Below are positions 15,232 to 22,880 of a stretch of DNA of 26,332 bases, piece after piece (the stretch's first letter is position 1; each line of letters begins with the position of its first letter). Origin of the DNA: an uncultured Porphyromonadaceae bacterium (GTDB lineage Bacteria > Bacteroidota > Bacteroidia > Bacteroidales > Muribaculaceae); assembly GCA_900547825.1 (NCBI GenBank), contig URII01000035.1, positions 1 through 26,332 of the forward strand, in the 5' to 3' direction. Made by a program: the position numbers and the translations under genes. The notes below the pieces were generated by a model. It made no database searches, was not told the origin of the DNA, and was given only the letters and a program-made list of their open reading frames with translations.

Positions 15232-16518
15232 TCATTTACAGCGGGCAAGGAAATCAGCCACAACAAACGTGCTTCCTCCCACAAATATCATATCCTCCGG
15301 CAATGCGGCTGCCACAGCGGCATTATAAGCCTCCTCCACAGTTTCGAAGCTCACTCCGTCAAGTCCTGCCTTTCGGGCTTCGTCCATTACCTGCGCCGCA
15401 TCCATGGCCCTCGGCACAGAGGCCTGTGTGAAATAATAGCAGGCCCCCCGCGGCATCATGGCGAGGATCGACGCCACATCCTTGTCGTTTACAAACCCGA
15501 TCACCATATGGAGGCTGCCCTTGAAATCCGAAAGCCTGCGCGAGATATACTCCCAGCCGCCCGTGTTGTGGCCGGTGTCACATACTGTGAGCGGTTCACG
15601 GTTCACAACCATCCACCTCCCCGACAGCCCGGTCGAAGATGTTACTGAACCCACTCCCTTGGCCACACTGGAGTTGTCGATCCTAAATCCGAGCTTCCGC
15701 AGTTCATCAAGCGCGGTAAGCACAGTGGCCATGTTGCGCGGCTGGCAATCCCCGGCAAGTTCCCCGGTTATATCGCCAAAACATGTACCCTCATACCTGA
15801 ATCCGCCGAAACCCTCGATAGGGACCGCCACGGCATAAGGCCGCTCTTCGTCGGCAAAACGTATCGGGGCGCCTGCCTCGACAGCGGCTTTCTCGAAAAC
15901 AGGCCGGATCTCATCATCCGCCTCCCCTATCACCACCGGCACACCCGGTTTTATTATGCCCGCCTTCTGCTCCGCTATCTCTCGCCGGGTGTGGCCGAGA
16001 AAAGCAGTGTGGTCAAGCGATATATTGGTGATCACACTCAGCATCGGGGTTATTATATTCGTGCTGTCGAGCAAGCCGCCGAGTCCCACCTCTATCACGG
16101 CAATATCCACCTTCTCCTCAGCAAAGAACTCGAAAGCCATCATCATGGTAAGCTCGAAAAACGACGGGGCCACATCCATCGCCATAGCCCGGTAACGTGA
16201 CACGAAATCCACCACGGCCTCACGGTCGATCATCCGCCCGTCAACCCTCATGCGCTCTCGGAAATCCACAAGATGCGGCGATGTGTACAGCCCTGTGCGG
16301 TAACCTTGGGACTGGAGCACTGACGCTATAGTGTGGGCCGTGCTCCCTTTGCCGTTGGTTCCACCCACATGTATGCACGGATAATTCCGGTGAGGATGTC
16401 CGAAAGCCTTGTCAAGAGCCTTCGTGGTGTCTAATCCCGGTTTGTAAGCCGGCGCACCCTGCCTCTGGAACATAGGCAGGCGGGTATAGAGGTAATCAAG
16501 AGTCTCCTTATAATCCAT
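15232..16518 (-). CDS. folC: Bifunctional folylpolyglutamate synthase / dihydrofolate synthase
   Basis: A 428-residue Mur-ligase-type enzyme that adds glutamate to dihydropteroate and to reduced folates using ATP in the cytoplasm. The P-loop GTNGKGST is at residues 53-60. The folate-binding region contains YTSPHLVDFRERMRVDG, and the conserved EVGLGGLLDSTNI and SLDHTAFLG blocks follow, then ENxAT-like QPRNMATVLTAL and DTGHNTGGW in the C-terminal domain. Length is typical. The ATG at 16518 is 15 bases after the second chromate-transporter gene. Its place between transporters and glycan enzymes is unusual but the gene itself appears intact. Confidence 0.97.
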   Translation of the reverse strand: MDYKETLDYLYTRLPMFQRQGAPAYKPGLDTTKALDKAFGHPHRNYPCIHVGGTNGKGSTAHTIASVLQSQGYRTGLYTSPHLVDFRERMRVDGRMIDREAVVDFVSRYRAMAMDVAPSFFELTMMMAFEFFAEEKVDIAVIEVGLGGLLDSTNIITPMLSVITNISLDHTAFLGHTRREIAEQKAGIIKPGVPVVIGEADDEIRPVFEKAAVEAGAPIRFADEERPYAVAVPIEGFGGFRYEGTCFGDITGELAGDCQPRNMATVLTALDELRKLGFRIDNSSVAKGVGSVTSSTGLSGRWMVVNREPLTVCDTGHNTGGWEYISRRLSDFKGSLHMVIGFVNDKDVASILAMMPRGACYYFTQASVPRAMDAAQVMDEARKAGLDGVSFETVEEAYNAAVAAALPEDMIFVGGSTFVVADFLARCK

Positions 16519-16533
16519 TGTAAGCTGTATAAT

Positions 16534-17103
16534 CTAAAACAATATCCATCCGGCAAGTCCGGCAGCGATAATCACAAAAATAGGATGCATCTTAAAAAAA
16601 TAGACCAACACAAAAGCGCCCGCACAAATGCTTACACTTTTCACCACCTCAATGGTGTCGCGGCCGAAATTCTGGGCATTCATAAGCAGCATCGCCGCGG
16701 AAGCTATAAGCCCCACCACCACGGGACGCAACCCAGTGAACACCCCTTTTATGATGGCCGACTCCTTATGGCGCCGGATAAAATGGCTCGTATACAGCAC
16801 AAGGAAAAACGACGGCACCACCACAACAAGAGTGCACACCACCGAGCCGAGCACACCCCACCACCATGCCGAAAAACCGCCGCCCGTCGACGTAGGCACC
16901 ACATAACCTATATATGTGGCCGAATTTATCCCTATCGGGCCGGGAGTCATCTGCGATATGGCCACAATGTCGGTAAACATCTTCTCCGAAATCCACCCCG
17001 GCCCCACAATCTCACGTTCTATAAGAGCCAGCATGGCATAACCGCCGCCGAACCCGAACAGCCCTATCTTGAGATACGCCCATATAAGTTTCAGATATAT
17101 CAT
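16534..17103 (-). CDS. Half-size chromate transporter family protein (second of pair)
   Basis: A 189-residue CHR-family membrane protein with the signature KIGLFGFGGGYAMLALIEREIV near the N-terminus and TPGPIGINSATYIGY around residues 53-67, followed by about four more hydrophobic helices. Half-size CHR proteins are encoded as adjacent pairs that together replace a full-length ChrA. The ATG at 17103 overlaps the stop of the first half by 4 bases (ATGA), consistent with equimolar production. Characterised members export chromate, but in anaerobic gut bacteria the true substrate is not established. Confidence 0.92.
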   Translation of the reverse strand: MIYLKLIWAYLKIGLFGFGGGYAMLALIEREIVGPGWISEKMFTDIVAISQMTPGPIGINSATYIGYVVPTSTGGGFSAWWWGVLGSVVCTLVVVVPSFFLVLYTSHFIRRHKESAIIKGVFTGLRPVVVGLIASAAMLLMNAQNFGRDTIEVVKSVSICAGAFVLVYFFKMHPIFVIIAAGLAGWILF

Positions 17104-17663
17104 ATTTCCCTTAGCTTTTTATGCGTGAACCATATATAACCGCCTAATCCGCCAAGCACTATATAGAGTATGGGATTAGACACAACAGGCCATTTTGACC
17201 ATATCAGCAGCGCCACGGCCACCGGGATCCACACCGACACAAGATTGAGCCGTGCGGCACGCGCCGCACTTATCACAGGCGCCACAATCAGCGCCACCAC
17301 AGCCGGACGTATCCCCGAGAATATAGCCGTAAGCAGCGGGTTCGAATTTATAGCCTCCGGAGTCAGGAACACCGCTATGGCAAGAATTATAAGAAACGAC
17401 GGCAATATAGTGCCCAAAGCAGCCACGACACTACCCCGCAGGCCGCTTATCTTGTCACCTACAGCCACCGATATATTCACAGCAAGAATACCCGGCAACG
17501 ACTGGGCCACAGCAAGAAGATCAAGAAACTCCTCCCGGTCTATCCACGAGTTACGGTCCACAATCTCCTTCTCTATAATCGAAATCATGGCCCATCCTCC
17601 ACCGAACGTGAACAGCCCTATCTTAAAAAAAGTAGTAAACAATCTCGCCACCTGACTTTTCAT
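17100..17663 (-). CDS. Half-size chromate transporter family protein (first of pair)
   Basis: A 187-residue CHR-family membrane protein. It has KIGLFTFGGGWAMISIIEKEIV (about 17-38) and AQSLPGILAVNISVAVG (about 53-69), the diverged counterpart of the motifs in its partner, and hydrophobic helices to the end. It is the first gene of a run of six minus-strand genes ending at 10196, with gaps of at most 15 bases between them. A TAnnTTTG motif lies only 6 bases before the ATG, so either transcription is nearly leaderless or the real promoter is farther upstream. Confidence 0.92.
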   Translation of the reverse strand: MKSQVARLFTTFFKIGLFTFGGGWAMISIIEKEIVDRNSWIDREEFLDLLAVAQSLPGILAVNISVAVGDKISGLRGSVVAALGTILPSFLIILAIAVFLTPEAINSNPLLTAIFSGIRPAVVALIVAPVISAARAARLNLVSVWIPVAVALLIWSKWPVVSNPILYIVLGGLGGYIWFTHKKLREI

Positions 17664-17668
17664 GACAG

Positions 17669-17676
17669 CAAATTTA
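17669..17676 (-). promoter_or_regulatory. Possible -7 element before the chromate transporter operon
   Basis: The minus strand reads TAAATTTG, matching TAnnTTTG, but it ends 5 bases before the ATG at 17663 and has no TTG at the -33 distance. If genuine, the mRNA would have almost no leader. Confidence 0.35.
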
Positions 17677-17730
17677 CTGCTTTTACCGGACAGTCATACA
17701 TATAACTATCTATTTTTTCATCATATGCGA

Positions 17731-17760
17731 TTGCCACGTCAGAAATTCTCCGTATCTTTG
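17731..17760 (+). promoter_or_regulatory. Complete Bacteroidetes-type promoter, TTG-N19-TATCTTTG
   Basis: TTG at 17731-17733 is followed after exactly 19 bases by TATCTTTG at 17753-17760, fitting the -33/-7 consensus of Bacteroides primary sigma promoters. It lies 29 bases upstream of the ATG at 17790. Confidence 0.75.
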
Positions 17761-17789
17761 TATGTAGGGTGACTATAACCATTTAAAAT

Positions 17790-18221
17790 ATGAAGTTCAA
17801 CACAAATAATATACATAGAAGTTCAAAATTACTTGAAATAATAGTCAAGAACAAATTTTACAATTGTGGTGCTAATGGAGACATTGTGTTAATGGCGGCT
17901 CTTACTCGATTTATTTGTTTTTGTTTTCAATTTGACAAAGCTTCATATTGCCATATAAAAGCTTGGAAATACAAAAATAAAGCAGTCTCTAACGACGGTA
18001 TTATCTCAGATTCCGATGAAACTCTTCAATATTTTAATATTCAAGATGCTTTTTTAGGATATAATTCATGTTACGACACACTACTTCAAGCCATTAAATT
18101 TGCTTTTCAGTTAGTTCCTGAGCTAAAATCCAAAAATGATTTTGTAGAAGCGCTAAAAGATTGCAAATGGGGAAGTGACGGAAAATCTATTGGTATCAAA
18201 GAATTGTCAAGGGTTGCATGA
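17790..18221 (+). CDS. Unrecognised AT-rich hypothetical protein, probably truncated
   Basis: A 143-residue protein that I do not recognise. It begins MKFNTNNIHRSSKLLEII and contains GANGDIVLMAALTRFICFCFQFDKAS and a helical end (YDTLLQAIKFAFQLVPELKSKNDFVEALKDCKW). No signal peptide or clear membrane segment is seen, so it should be cytoplasmic. Its bases are much more AT-rich than the neighbours and codon use differs, which suggests acquisition by transfer. It has its own complete promoter. The last residues (GIKELSRVA) overlap the start of the Res remnant in another frame, so the original protein may have been longer and cut by a deletion. Defence-island membership is possible from the neighbour but unproven. 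Confidence 0.6.
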   Translation: MKFNTNNIHRSSKLLEIIVKNKFYNCGANGDIVLMAALTRFICFCFQFDKASYCHIKAWKYKNKAVSNDGIISDSDETLQYFNIQDAFLGYNSCYDTLLQAIKFAFQLVPELKSKNDFVEALKDCKWGSDGKSIGIKELSRVA

Positions 18222-19032
18222 CTATACAGACTTTGAAGTTATCGCAGGTAAATCAGGCAGTTCAAAACGACCTGCTGTTGAACAGATCATTACTTCACTA
18301 ATCGACTTCGATGATGTAGATTATGACGAGATTTCCGACTTGCTTTATAAACTTGTCGGCCAAGCAGTCCAAGCAATACGCAATAATGCGCCCGGCATCT
18401 CTGACGATGATTTAAACGAGCGCGTCCACGCATTCAAACAGAGTATTGCCGACAGCATATACAAACAGATGAAAGCACACTACCGCATTATTCCAGGAGA
18501 GTTCAAAATCAACAAAGTTATTCCGTTCTCAAAAATCCTCGATCAACCAATTGTTGTAAATAATTGGGGGACATTGGATTTTCACGAACCTGTTCCGAAA
18601 CAAAAATCTGCGGTTATAAAATTTGTGTATGTAGGCTTTAAGAAGTCTTATTATACTAAATATCGTTTTGACAGTTCTACCGAACTTGATTTCTCATTTA
18701 TTCTTGAAACAAATGATGAAGTCCTCAAATGGATTCGCCCTGTTCCCAATCAGTTCAATATATACTGGTCGAGCGGTGCGAAGAAATACGAGCCTGACTT
18801 CATTGTGGAAACCGCTTATGCGATATATATGTGCGAAACCAAAGCCGAAAAAGATGTTGACGATCCGGACGTGCAAGCCAAGGCCAAAACTGCCAGCGAG
18901 TTCTGCCGAAGAGTTACCGAATTTACAGCTCAAACATGCGGTAAACCGTGGCATTATATCATAATTCCGCATACCCTCGTTGACCGTGCTTATTCGTTCA
19001 ATTATATTCTCCAACAAGCAAATCTCAGATAA
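18175..19032 (+). pseudogene. C-terminal nuclease remnant of a type III restriction (Res) / DEAD helicase protein
   Basis: The 285-codon frame resembles the end of Res subunits or Res-like DEAD-box proteins, which normally exceed 800 residues and carry helicase motifs first; no helicase motif is present here. The tail has the PD-(D/E)XK-type nuclease pattern: Glu170 in STELDF, KKYEPDFIVET with Asp208, then YMCETKAEKD with Glu221 and Lys223, followed by SEFCRRVTEFTAQTCGKPWHYIIIPH. The first ATG (18175) lies inside the preceding ORF in a different frame, and the Res-like sequence seems to begin near 18205, so the ATG is probably accidental. No mod (methylase) gene is near. The catalytic residues are intact, so a free nuclease domain could in principle still be made. 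Confidence 0.7.
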
Positions 19033-19050
19033 AAAATATGAGGAATTTAG

Positions 19051-19080
19051 TATTTTTGCAGGTCTAAACAAAATTAGACC
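19051..19080 (+). promoter_or_regulatory. Possible -7 element followed by a hairpin at the expected transcript start of the META gene
   Basis: TATTTTTG (19051-19058) matches TAnnTTTG. Immediately after, GGTCTAA (19061-19067) pairs with TTAGACC (19074-19080) around a 6-base loop, so the expected mRNA would begin with this hairpin. No -33 TTG is visible. The hairpin could instead be the 3' end structure of the Res remnant, but it lacks a T-run. Confidence 0.4.
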
Positions 19081-19131
19081 CTCAGTCATTATATATAAAA
19101 CAAACATTCACGTCCAACTAATATTGATTCT

Positions 19132-19995
19132 ATGCACACTTCATTGAAACTTATGTCAATGGCAGCTCTTACACTGGCATTGGGAGCTTGCAACGCAAAC
19201 AAAGGTCTGACCGTCAACAACAACCAGCAGTCAGCAGTCACCGTTCCCGAAAAAATGACTGTGGCCAAGGCCAAACAGGAGCTCAAAGGGGAATGGATAG
19301 TTACAAATGTTGACGGCACTCCTGTGGAGAGCGCCAGCCAACTTTCTCTGTCGTTTTTCAACAACGAGGAAAACACCTCCAAGGATATAATCGACTTCTG
19401 CGGAAACACCGGATGCAACATTCTCAACGGAGCGTTCCAGTTGTCGGACAAAGCTACCATTACCCCTGCCGGCGAATTTCTTTCCACTCTTAAAGCATGT
19501 CCCGACGCTCCGTTCGAACTTACATTCAGCCAGGCACTCGCCAAAGCCGCACATTTCAGCATCAAGGTGATAAACAACGAATCCATACTGTATCTGACCG
19601 ATGCGTCGGGTGATCTGGTAATGACTCTCCGCAAGCACAACATCAATTACATCAACGGCGCCTGGGAAGTAACCCAGATAGGCGGACAGGAAGTGCCCGA
19701 AAGCGTGGGAATAAAAATCGTAATCGACCTGCCGGAAGAAAAACTTCATGGAAACGCTGGCTGCAATGTGCTCAACGGCACAGTGAAAATGGATATGGCC
19801 CGCGAAAACGGCATTTCCTTCTCCAAACTGTTCACTACCCGCATGACTTGCCCCAACATAGCATACGAACAGCTGTTCATCCAGGCATTGGAACAAGTGA
19901 CCCAATGCAGCGAAGGGCCCACAGCCAATGAGGCGTTGCTTCTTGATGCAGCCGGCAAGCCGGTAGTGGTCATGAAGCGCATAAGCTTGAAATAA
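19132..19995 (+). CDS. Lipoprotein with two tandem META (HslJ-like) domains
   Basis: A 287-residue lipoprotein with lipobox LGAC (Cys20). Two META domains follow, about residues 52-166 and 176-284. Each has the core GNxGCNxLNG motif (GNTGCNILNG at 91-100; GNAGCNVLNG at 207-216), a later Cys in KACPDAPFE or MTCPNIAYE, and a closing strand (LVMTLRK; PVVVMKRIS). META domains occur in HslJ-type outer-membrane proteins linked to stress or antibiotic tolerance; biochemical function is not known. The patatin gene follows after 10 bases, so the two are likely cotranscribed. The paired Cys positions (C95/C123 and C211/C240) could form a disulfide in each domain. Confidence 0.92.
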   Translation: MHTSLKLMSMAALTLALGACNANKGLTVNNNQQSAVTVPEKMTVAKAKQELKGEWIVTNVDGTPVESASQLSLSFFNNEENTSKDIIDFCGNTGCNILNGAFQLSDKATITPAGEFLSTLKACPDAPFELTFSQALAKAAHFSIKVINNESILYLTDASGDLVMTLRKHNINYINGAWEVTQIGGQEVPESVGIKIVIDLPEEKLHGNAGCNVLNGTVKMDMARENGISFSKLFTTRMTCPNIAYEQLFIQALEQVTQCSEGPTANEALLLDAAGKPVVVMKRISLK

Positions 19996-20005
19996 AGCCC
20001 ACGAT

Positions 20006-22336
20006 ATGCGGTCATTAATTGCCGGAACATTGATGCTCCTCGCCACGGGTCACATATACGCCCGCAGCGGGGAGCAATATGCCGATTCCATTACAGGGGC
20101 CGGAGCGAACCAGTCGGTAGGGCTGGTGCTCAGCGGAGGAGGTGCGAAAGGTATCGCACATATAGGTGTGATCCGGGCATTGGAGGACAACGGAATTCCG
20201 GTGGATTATGTGGCAGGCACCTCGATGGGTGCCATAGTAGGCGGCCTATATGCCTGCGGTTATACCACCGGGGAGATGATGGATCTGATAGGGTCACGGT
20301 CGTTCTCATACTGGTCCACGGGCAAGATTGACGAGAAACTCACCTATTATATCCTTGAACCGCAATCGTCGCCGGCGCTTATAAACCTGTCGCTCGGCGA
20401 TAAGGATTCACTTGCGGTGAACACACTGCTGCCTACATCGCTTATCAACCCGCTGCCCATGAATTTCGCATTCATGGATCTTTTTGCCGGCTACACGGGC
20501 CAGTGCCGTGGCGATTTCAACCGGCTTATGGTGCCGTTCCGCTGCGTGGCTTCCGACGTATACGCCAAACACAAGGTGGTGTTTGACTCAGGCGATCTGG
20601 GCGATGCCATACGTGCATCGATGAGTTTCCCGTTAGTGTTTCACCCGATAGAAGTTGACGGACACCTGATGTTCGACGGGGGCATATACGACAATTTCCC
20701 GGTGGATGTGATGCGTGAGGATTTCGCGCCGGCAATAATGATAGGCGTTGATGTTTCAGGCCCTAATTCAAAACCTACGGCCAACGACCTCATGAGCCAG
20801 CTTGAAGTAATGATCATGCAGAAAAGCGATTATGAGCTGCCTGCTGATGAAGGTATCAGACTCAAACTGGATCTGGAAGAATTCGGGCTGCTGGATTTCG
20901 ACAAGGCAAAGCAGATCTACAAGATCGGCTATGACCACGCCATGGCCATGATGGACTCCATCAAAAGCCGTGTGCATACCCGTGTGCCAGCCACAGCAAT
21001 GAGGATAAAGCGTGAATCGTTCAAGGCCATGACCCCGTATGTGAGATTCGACTCCGTAAGCGTGAACGGCGCAACAGCCAAGCAGGATGAACTTATACGG
21101 CGCACATTCACTTACAACCGGCCCGACACTTTCGGTATAGCCCGTGCCCGCGACGCCTATTACCGCAGCATAACATCAGGCAAGATAGGCAATCTGGTAC
21201 CCCACGCAGTGTTCAATGACGCTAACGGGCTCTACACACTTGACCTCAAAGCCACTGTCAAGGACAATTTCAAAGTGAAGTTCGGCGGCTACCTCACTTC
21301 GTCAACCTCCTCCATGATATTCCTTTCAGGCGGCTACAACACACTTAGTTTCCACTCGCTTGACCTTGCGCTGAACGGCTGGATAGGCCAGAGCTATCTG
21401 TCGGGACAGTTTCACGGCAGTGTCAATGTGGGATGGGCCAGGCCGTCGCTGCTGAATTTCGACATAGTGGCTACGCGGCAGAGGTATTTTGAAAACGAGA
21501 TACTGTTTTTCGAGGACCGCATGCCGTCGTTCGTGGTAAAATCCGAAGTGTTCGGTTCTGCCGACTGGTCAGTGGCGACCTCCCGGCGGTCCTATTTCAA
21601 GGCAGGCATAGGGGCAGGACATCTCACGGACCGGTTCTATGACAGCAGCCTCACTTCACCGTCGGGCGACGCCACCCGGGCCCGCACAATATTCAATCTC
21701 GGCAAAGCCGAGGCCGAATGGAGGTTTTCGACTATCGACCATAACGGATATCCCACCCAGGGAGCCTCCTACAGCGTGAACCTGTCGGCTATAGGAGGCA
21801 GTTACCGGTTGCGAGGCAAGGGGTTGGACAACAGTTCACACCGCACCGGATGGGTATCGGCACATCTCACGAGTCGCAACTACTTTTCCACTTCACGCAA
21901 ATTCTCCATAGGCATAGAGGGGGACGTAATGCTATCTAACCGCGGTGTGCTTCCCACTTACGACGCCACAATAGTAGCCGCGCAGGGATATACCCCCACC
22001 CCCTCATGTTACGACGCCTTCAATCCGGCGTTTCATGCCAACGCATGGGGTGCGGCAGGGCTGGTGCCTGTGGTCAAACTGTCGAATACATTGCAGATCC
22101 GCACCACCCTCAACGGCTTTGTGCCGTGGCGCAAGATAATGAAGAATGACAACGGAGGCGTGAGATTAGGCAACATTCTGTCGTCGCCACAATTCTTCGG
22201 AGAATGTGCGGTAGTGCTCAAGCTTCCTTTTGCCAATGTGTCAGTCTACGGAAACTATTTCTCTTATCCGGCACGCAACTGGAACTGCGGCATATCGCTG
22301 GGGCTGTTCAACCTCTCGCCCAAGTTCCTTAAATAA
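20006..22336 (+). CDS. Patatin-like phospholipase fused to an outer-membrane beta-barrel
   Basis: A 776-residue exported protein (signal about 1-20). The patatin domain spans about residues 37-240, with the oxyanion loop GGGAKG (44-49), nucleophile Ser73 in GTSMG and Asp224 in DGG, the complete Ser-Asp dyad of RssA/PlpD-type lipases. After a POTRA-like segment (about 330-400, VRFDSVSVNGATAKQDELIRRTF) the C-terminal half is an amphipathic beta-barrel of Omp85/BamA type (many alternating strands such as FKVKFGGYLTSSTSSMIFLSGG). This is the architecture of PlpD-like type Vd proteins. The start ATG 20006 gives a proper signal peptide. It ends 7 bases from the convergent LuxR-type gene. Confidence 0.94.
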   Translation: MRSLIAGTLMLLATGHIYARSGEQYADSITGAGANQSVGLVLSGGGAKGIAHIGVIRALEDNGIPVDYVAGTSMGAIVGGLYACGYTTGEMMDLIGSRSFSYWSTGKIDEKLTYYILEPQSSPALINLSLGDKDSLAVNTLLPTSLINPLPMNFAFMDLFAGYTGQCRGDFNRLMVPFRCVASDVYAKHKVVFDSGDLGDAIRASMSFPLVFHPIEVDGHLMFDGGIYDNFPVDVMREDFAPAIMIGVDVSGPNSKPTANDLMSQLEVMIMQKSDYELPADEGIRLKLDLEEFGLLDFDKAKQIYKIGYDHAMAMMDSIKSRVHTRVPATAMRIKRESFKAMTPYVRFDSVSVNGATAKQDELIRRTFTYNRPDTFGIARARDAYYRSITSGKIGNLVPHAVFNDANGLYTLDLKATVKDNFKVKFGGYLTSSTSSMIFLSGGYNTLSFHSLDLALNGWIGQSYLSGQFHGSVNVGWARPSLLNFDIVATRQRYFENEILFFEDRMPSFVVKSEVFGSADWSVATSRRSYFKAGIGAGHLTDRFYDSSLTSPSGDATRARTIFNLGKAEAEWRFSTIDHNGYPTQGASYSVNLSAIGGSYRLRGKGLDNSSHRTGWVSAHLTSRNYFSTSRKFSIGIEGDVMLSNRGVLPTYDATIVAAQGYTPTPSCYDAFNPAFHANAWGAAGLVPVVKLSNTLQIRTTLNGFVPWRKIMKNDNGGVRLGNILSSPQFFGECAVVLKLPFANVSVYGNYFSYPARNWNCGISLGLFNLSPKFLK

Positions 22337-22343
22337 GGCCGGG

Positions 22344-22880
22344 TCAGATATACCCGTTCATCATGGCATAGACTGCAAGGGCCGGAGAGGTCTTGATGCC
22401 GAGTTTGGCCGAGATATTCTTGCGGTGTGACAGCACTGTGTTCAGGCTTATATTGAGCCTGTCGGCAATCTCTTTGTTTATACATCCCCGGCTCAACAGC
22501 CGCAGCACATCGATCTCACGCGGCGAGAGATTCTCACTTGCCGCGGCAGGATCATCACCGGCACTTTCGTCGGTGACCAGCCGCAGAAGCATATCCTCCA
22601 CGTCGCCGTGAATGCCAGTAACATCAAGGGTACGCATGCCGCCGCAGGGCATATCGCCCCTGACCATCACCACCACCCGGTTGCGCCGAGGCATGAAATA
22701 ATCAGGACAGGCCATGAACGTGACGGGATCGGTAAGTATGAGGTCATAATCGGATCCGGCCTCGCGCGGATCAGCCACTACACACGGCTCCACGCCTTCC
22801 TGTGCGGAAAGGATCATTCCGAGGCCGAGGGCCCGGATCCTGTCGGAGTCGGCTATGAGCACTTTGCGGAGAGTCCTCAT
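22344..22880 (-). CDS. LuxR-family transcriptional regulator with degenerate receiver-like domain
   Basis: A 178-residue regulator. Residues 118-178 are a clear LuxR-type helix-turn-helix (LSPREIDVLRLLSRGCINKEIADRLNISLNTVLSHRKNISAKLGI). Residues 5-100 resemble a response-regulator receiver: VLIADSD gives the acidic pair and DLILTD places Asp51 at the phospho-site. The conserved Lys and the usual Ser/Thr region after VVVMVRGD are not evident, so normal phosphorelay is doubtful. No histidine kinase is nearby. The ATG at 22880 overlaps the stop of the hemerythrin-like gene by 4 bases, implying translational coupling and a possible functional link. Confidence 0.9.
   Translation of the reverse strand: MRTLRKVLIADSDRIRALGLGMILSAQEGVEPCVVADPREAGSDYDLILTDPVTFMACPDYFMPRRNRVVVMVRGDMPCGGMRTLDVTGIHGDVEDMLLRLVTDESAGDDPAAASENLSPREIDVLRLLSRGCINKEIADRLNISLNTVLSHRKNISAKLGIKTSPALAVYAMMNGYI

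Noticed and set aside
15222..15284. Extension of the glycosidase-like lipoprotein gene into folC
   Set aside because: The start would be a TTG inside folC and would place the lipobox far from the N-terminus; ATG 15221 gives a normal lipoprotein signal.
17664..19131. Integrated mobile element with attachment repeats around the AT-rich island
   Set aside because: I find no integrase, transposase, tRNA target or matching direct repeats at the borders, so only a transferred fragment is supported.
19231..20046. Long minus-strand open frame opposite the META gene
   Set aside because: The plus-strand reading has a lipobox and two META domains; the minus-strand translation has no recognisable domain and is a shadow.
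22340..22356. Hairpin CGGGT / ACCCG at the convergent patatin and LuxR ends
   Set aside because: Only 5 bp, overlaps the LuxR coding end and lacks a T-run on either strand.
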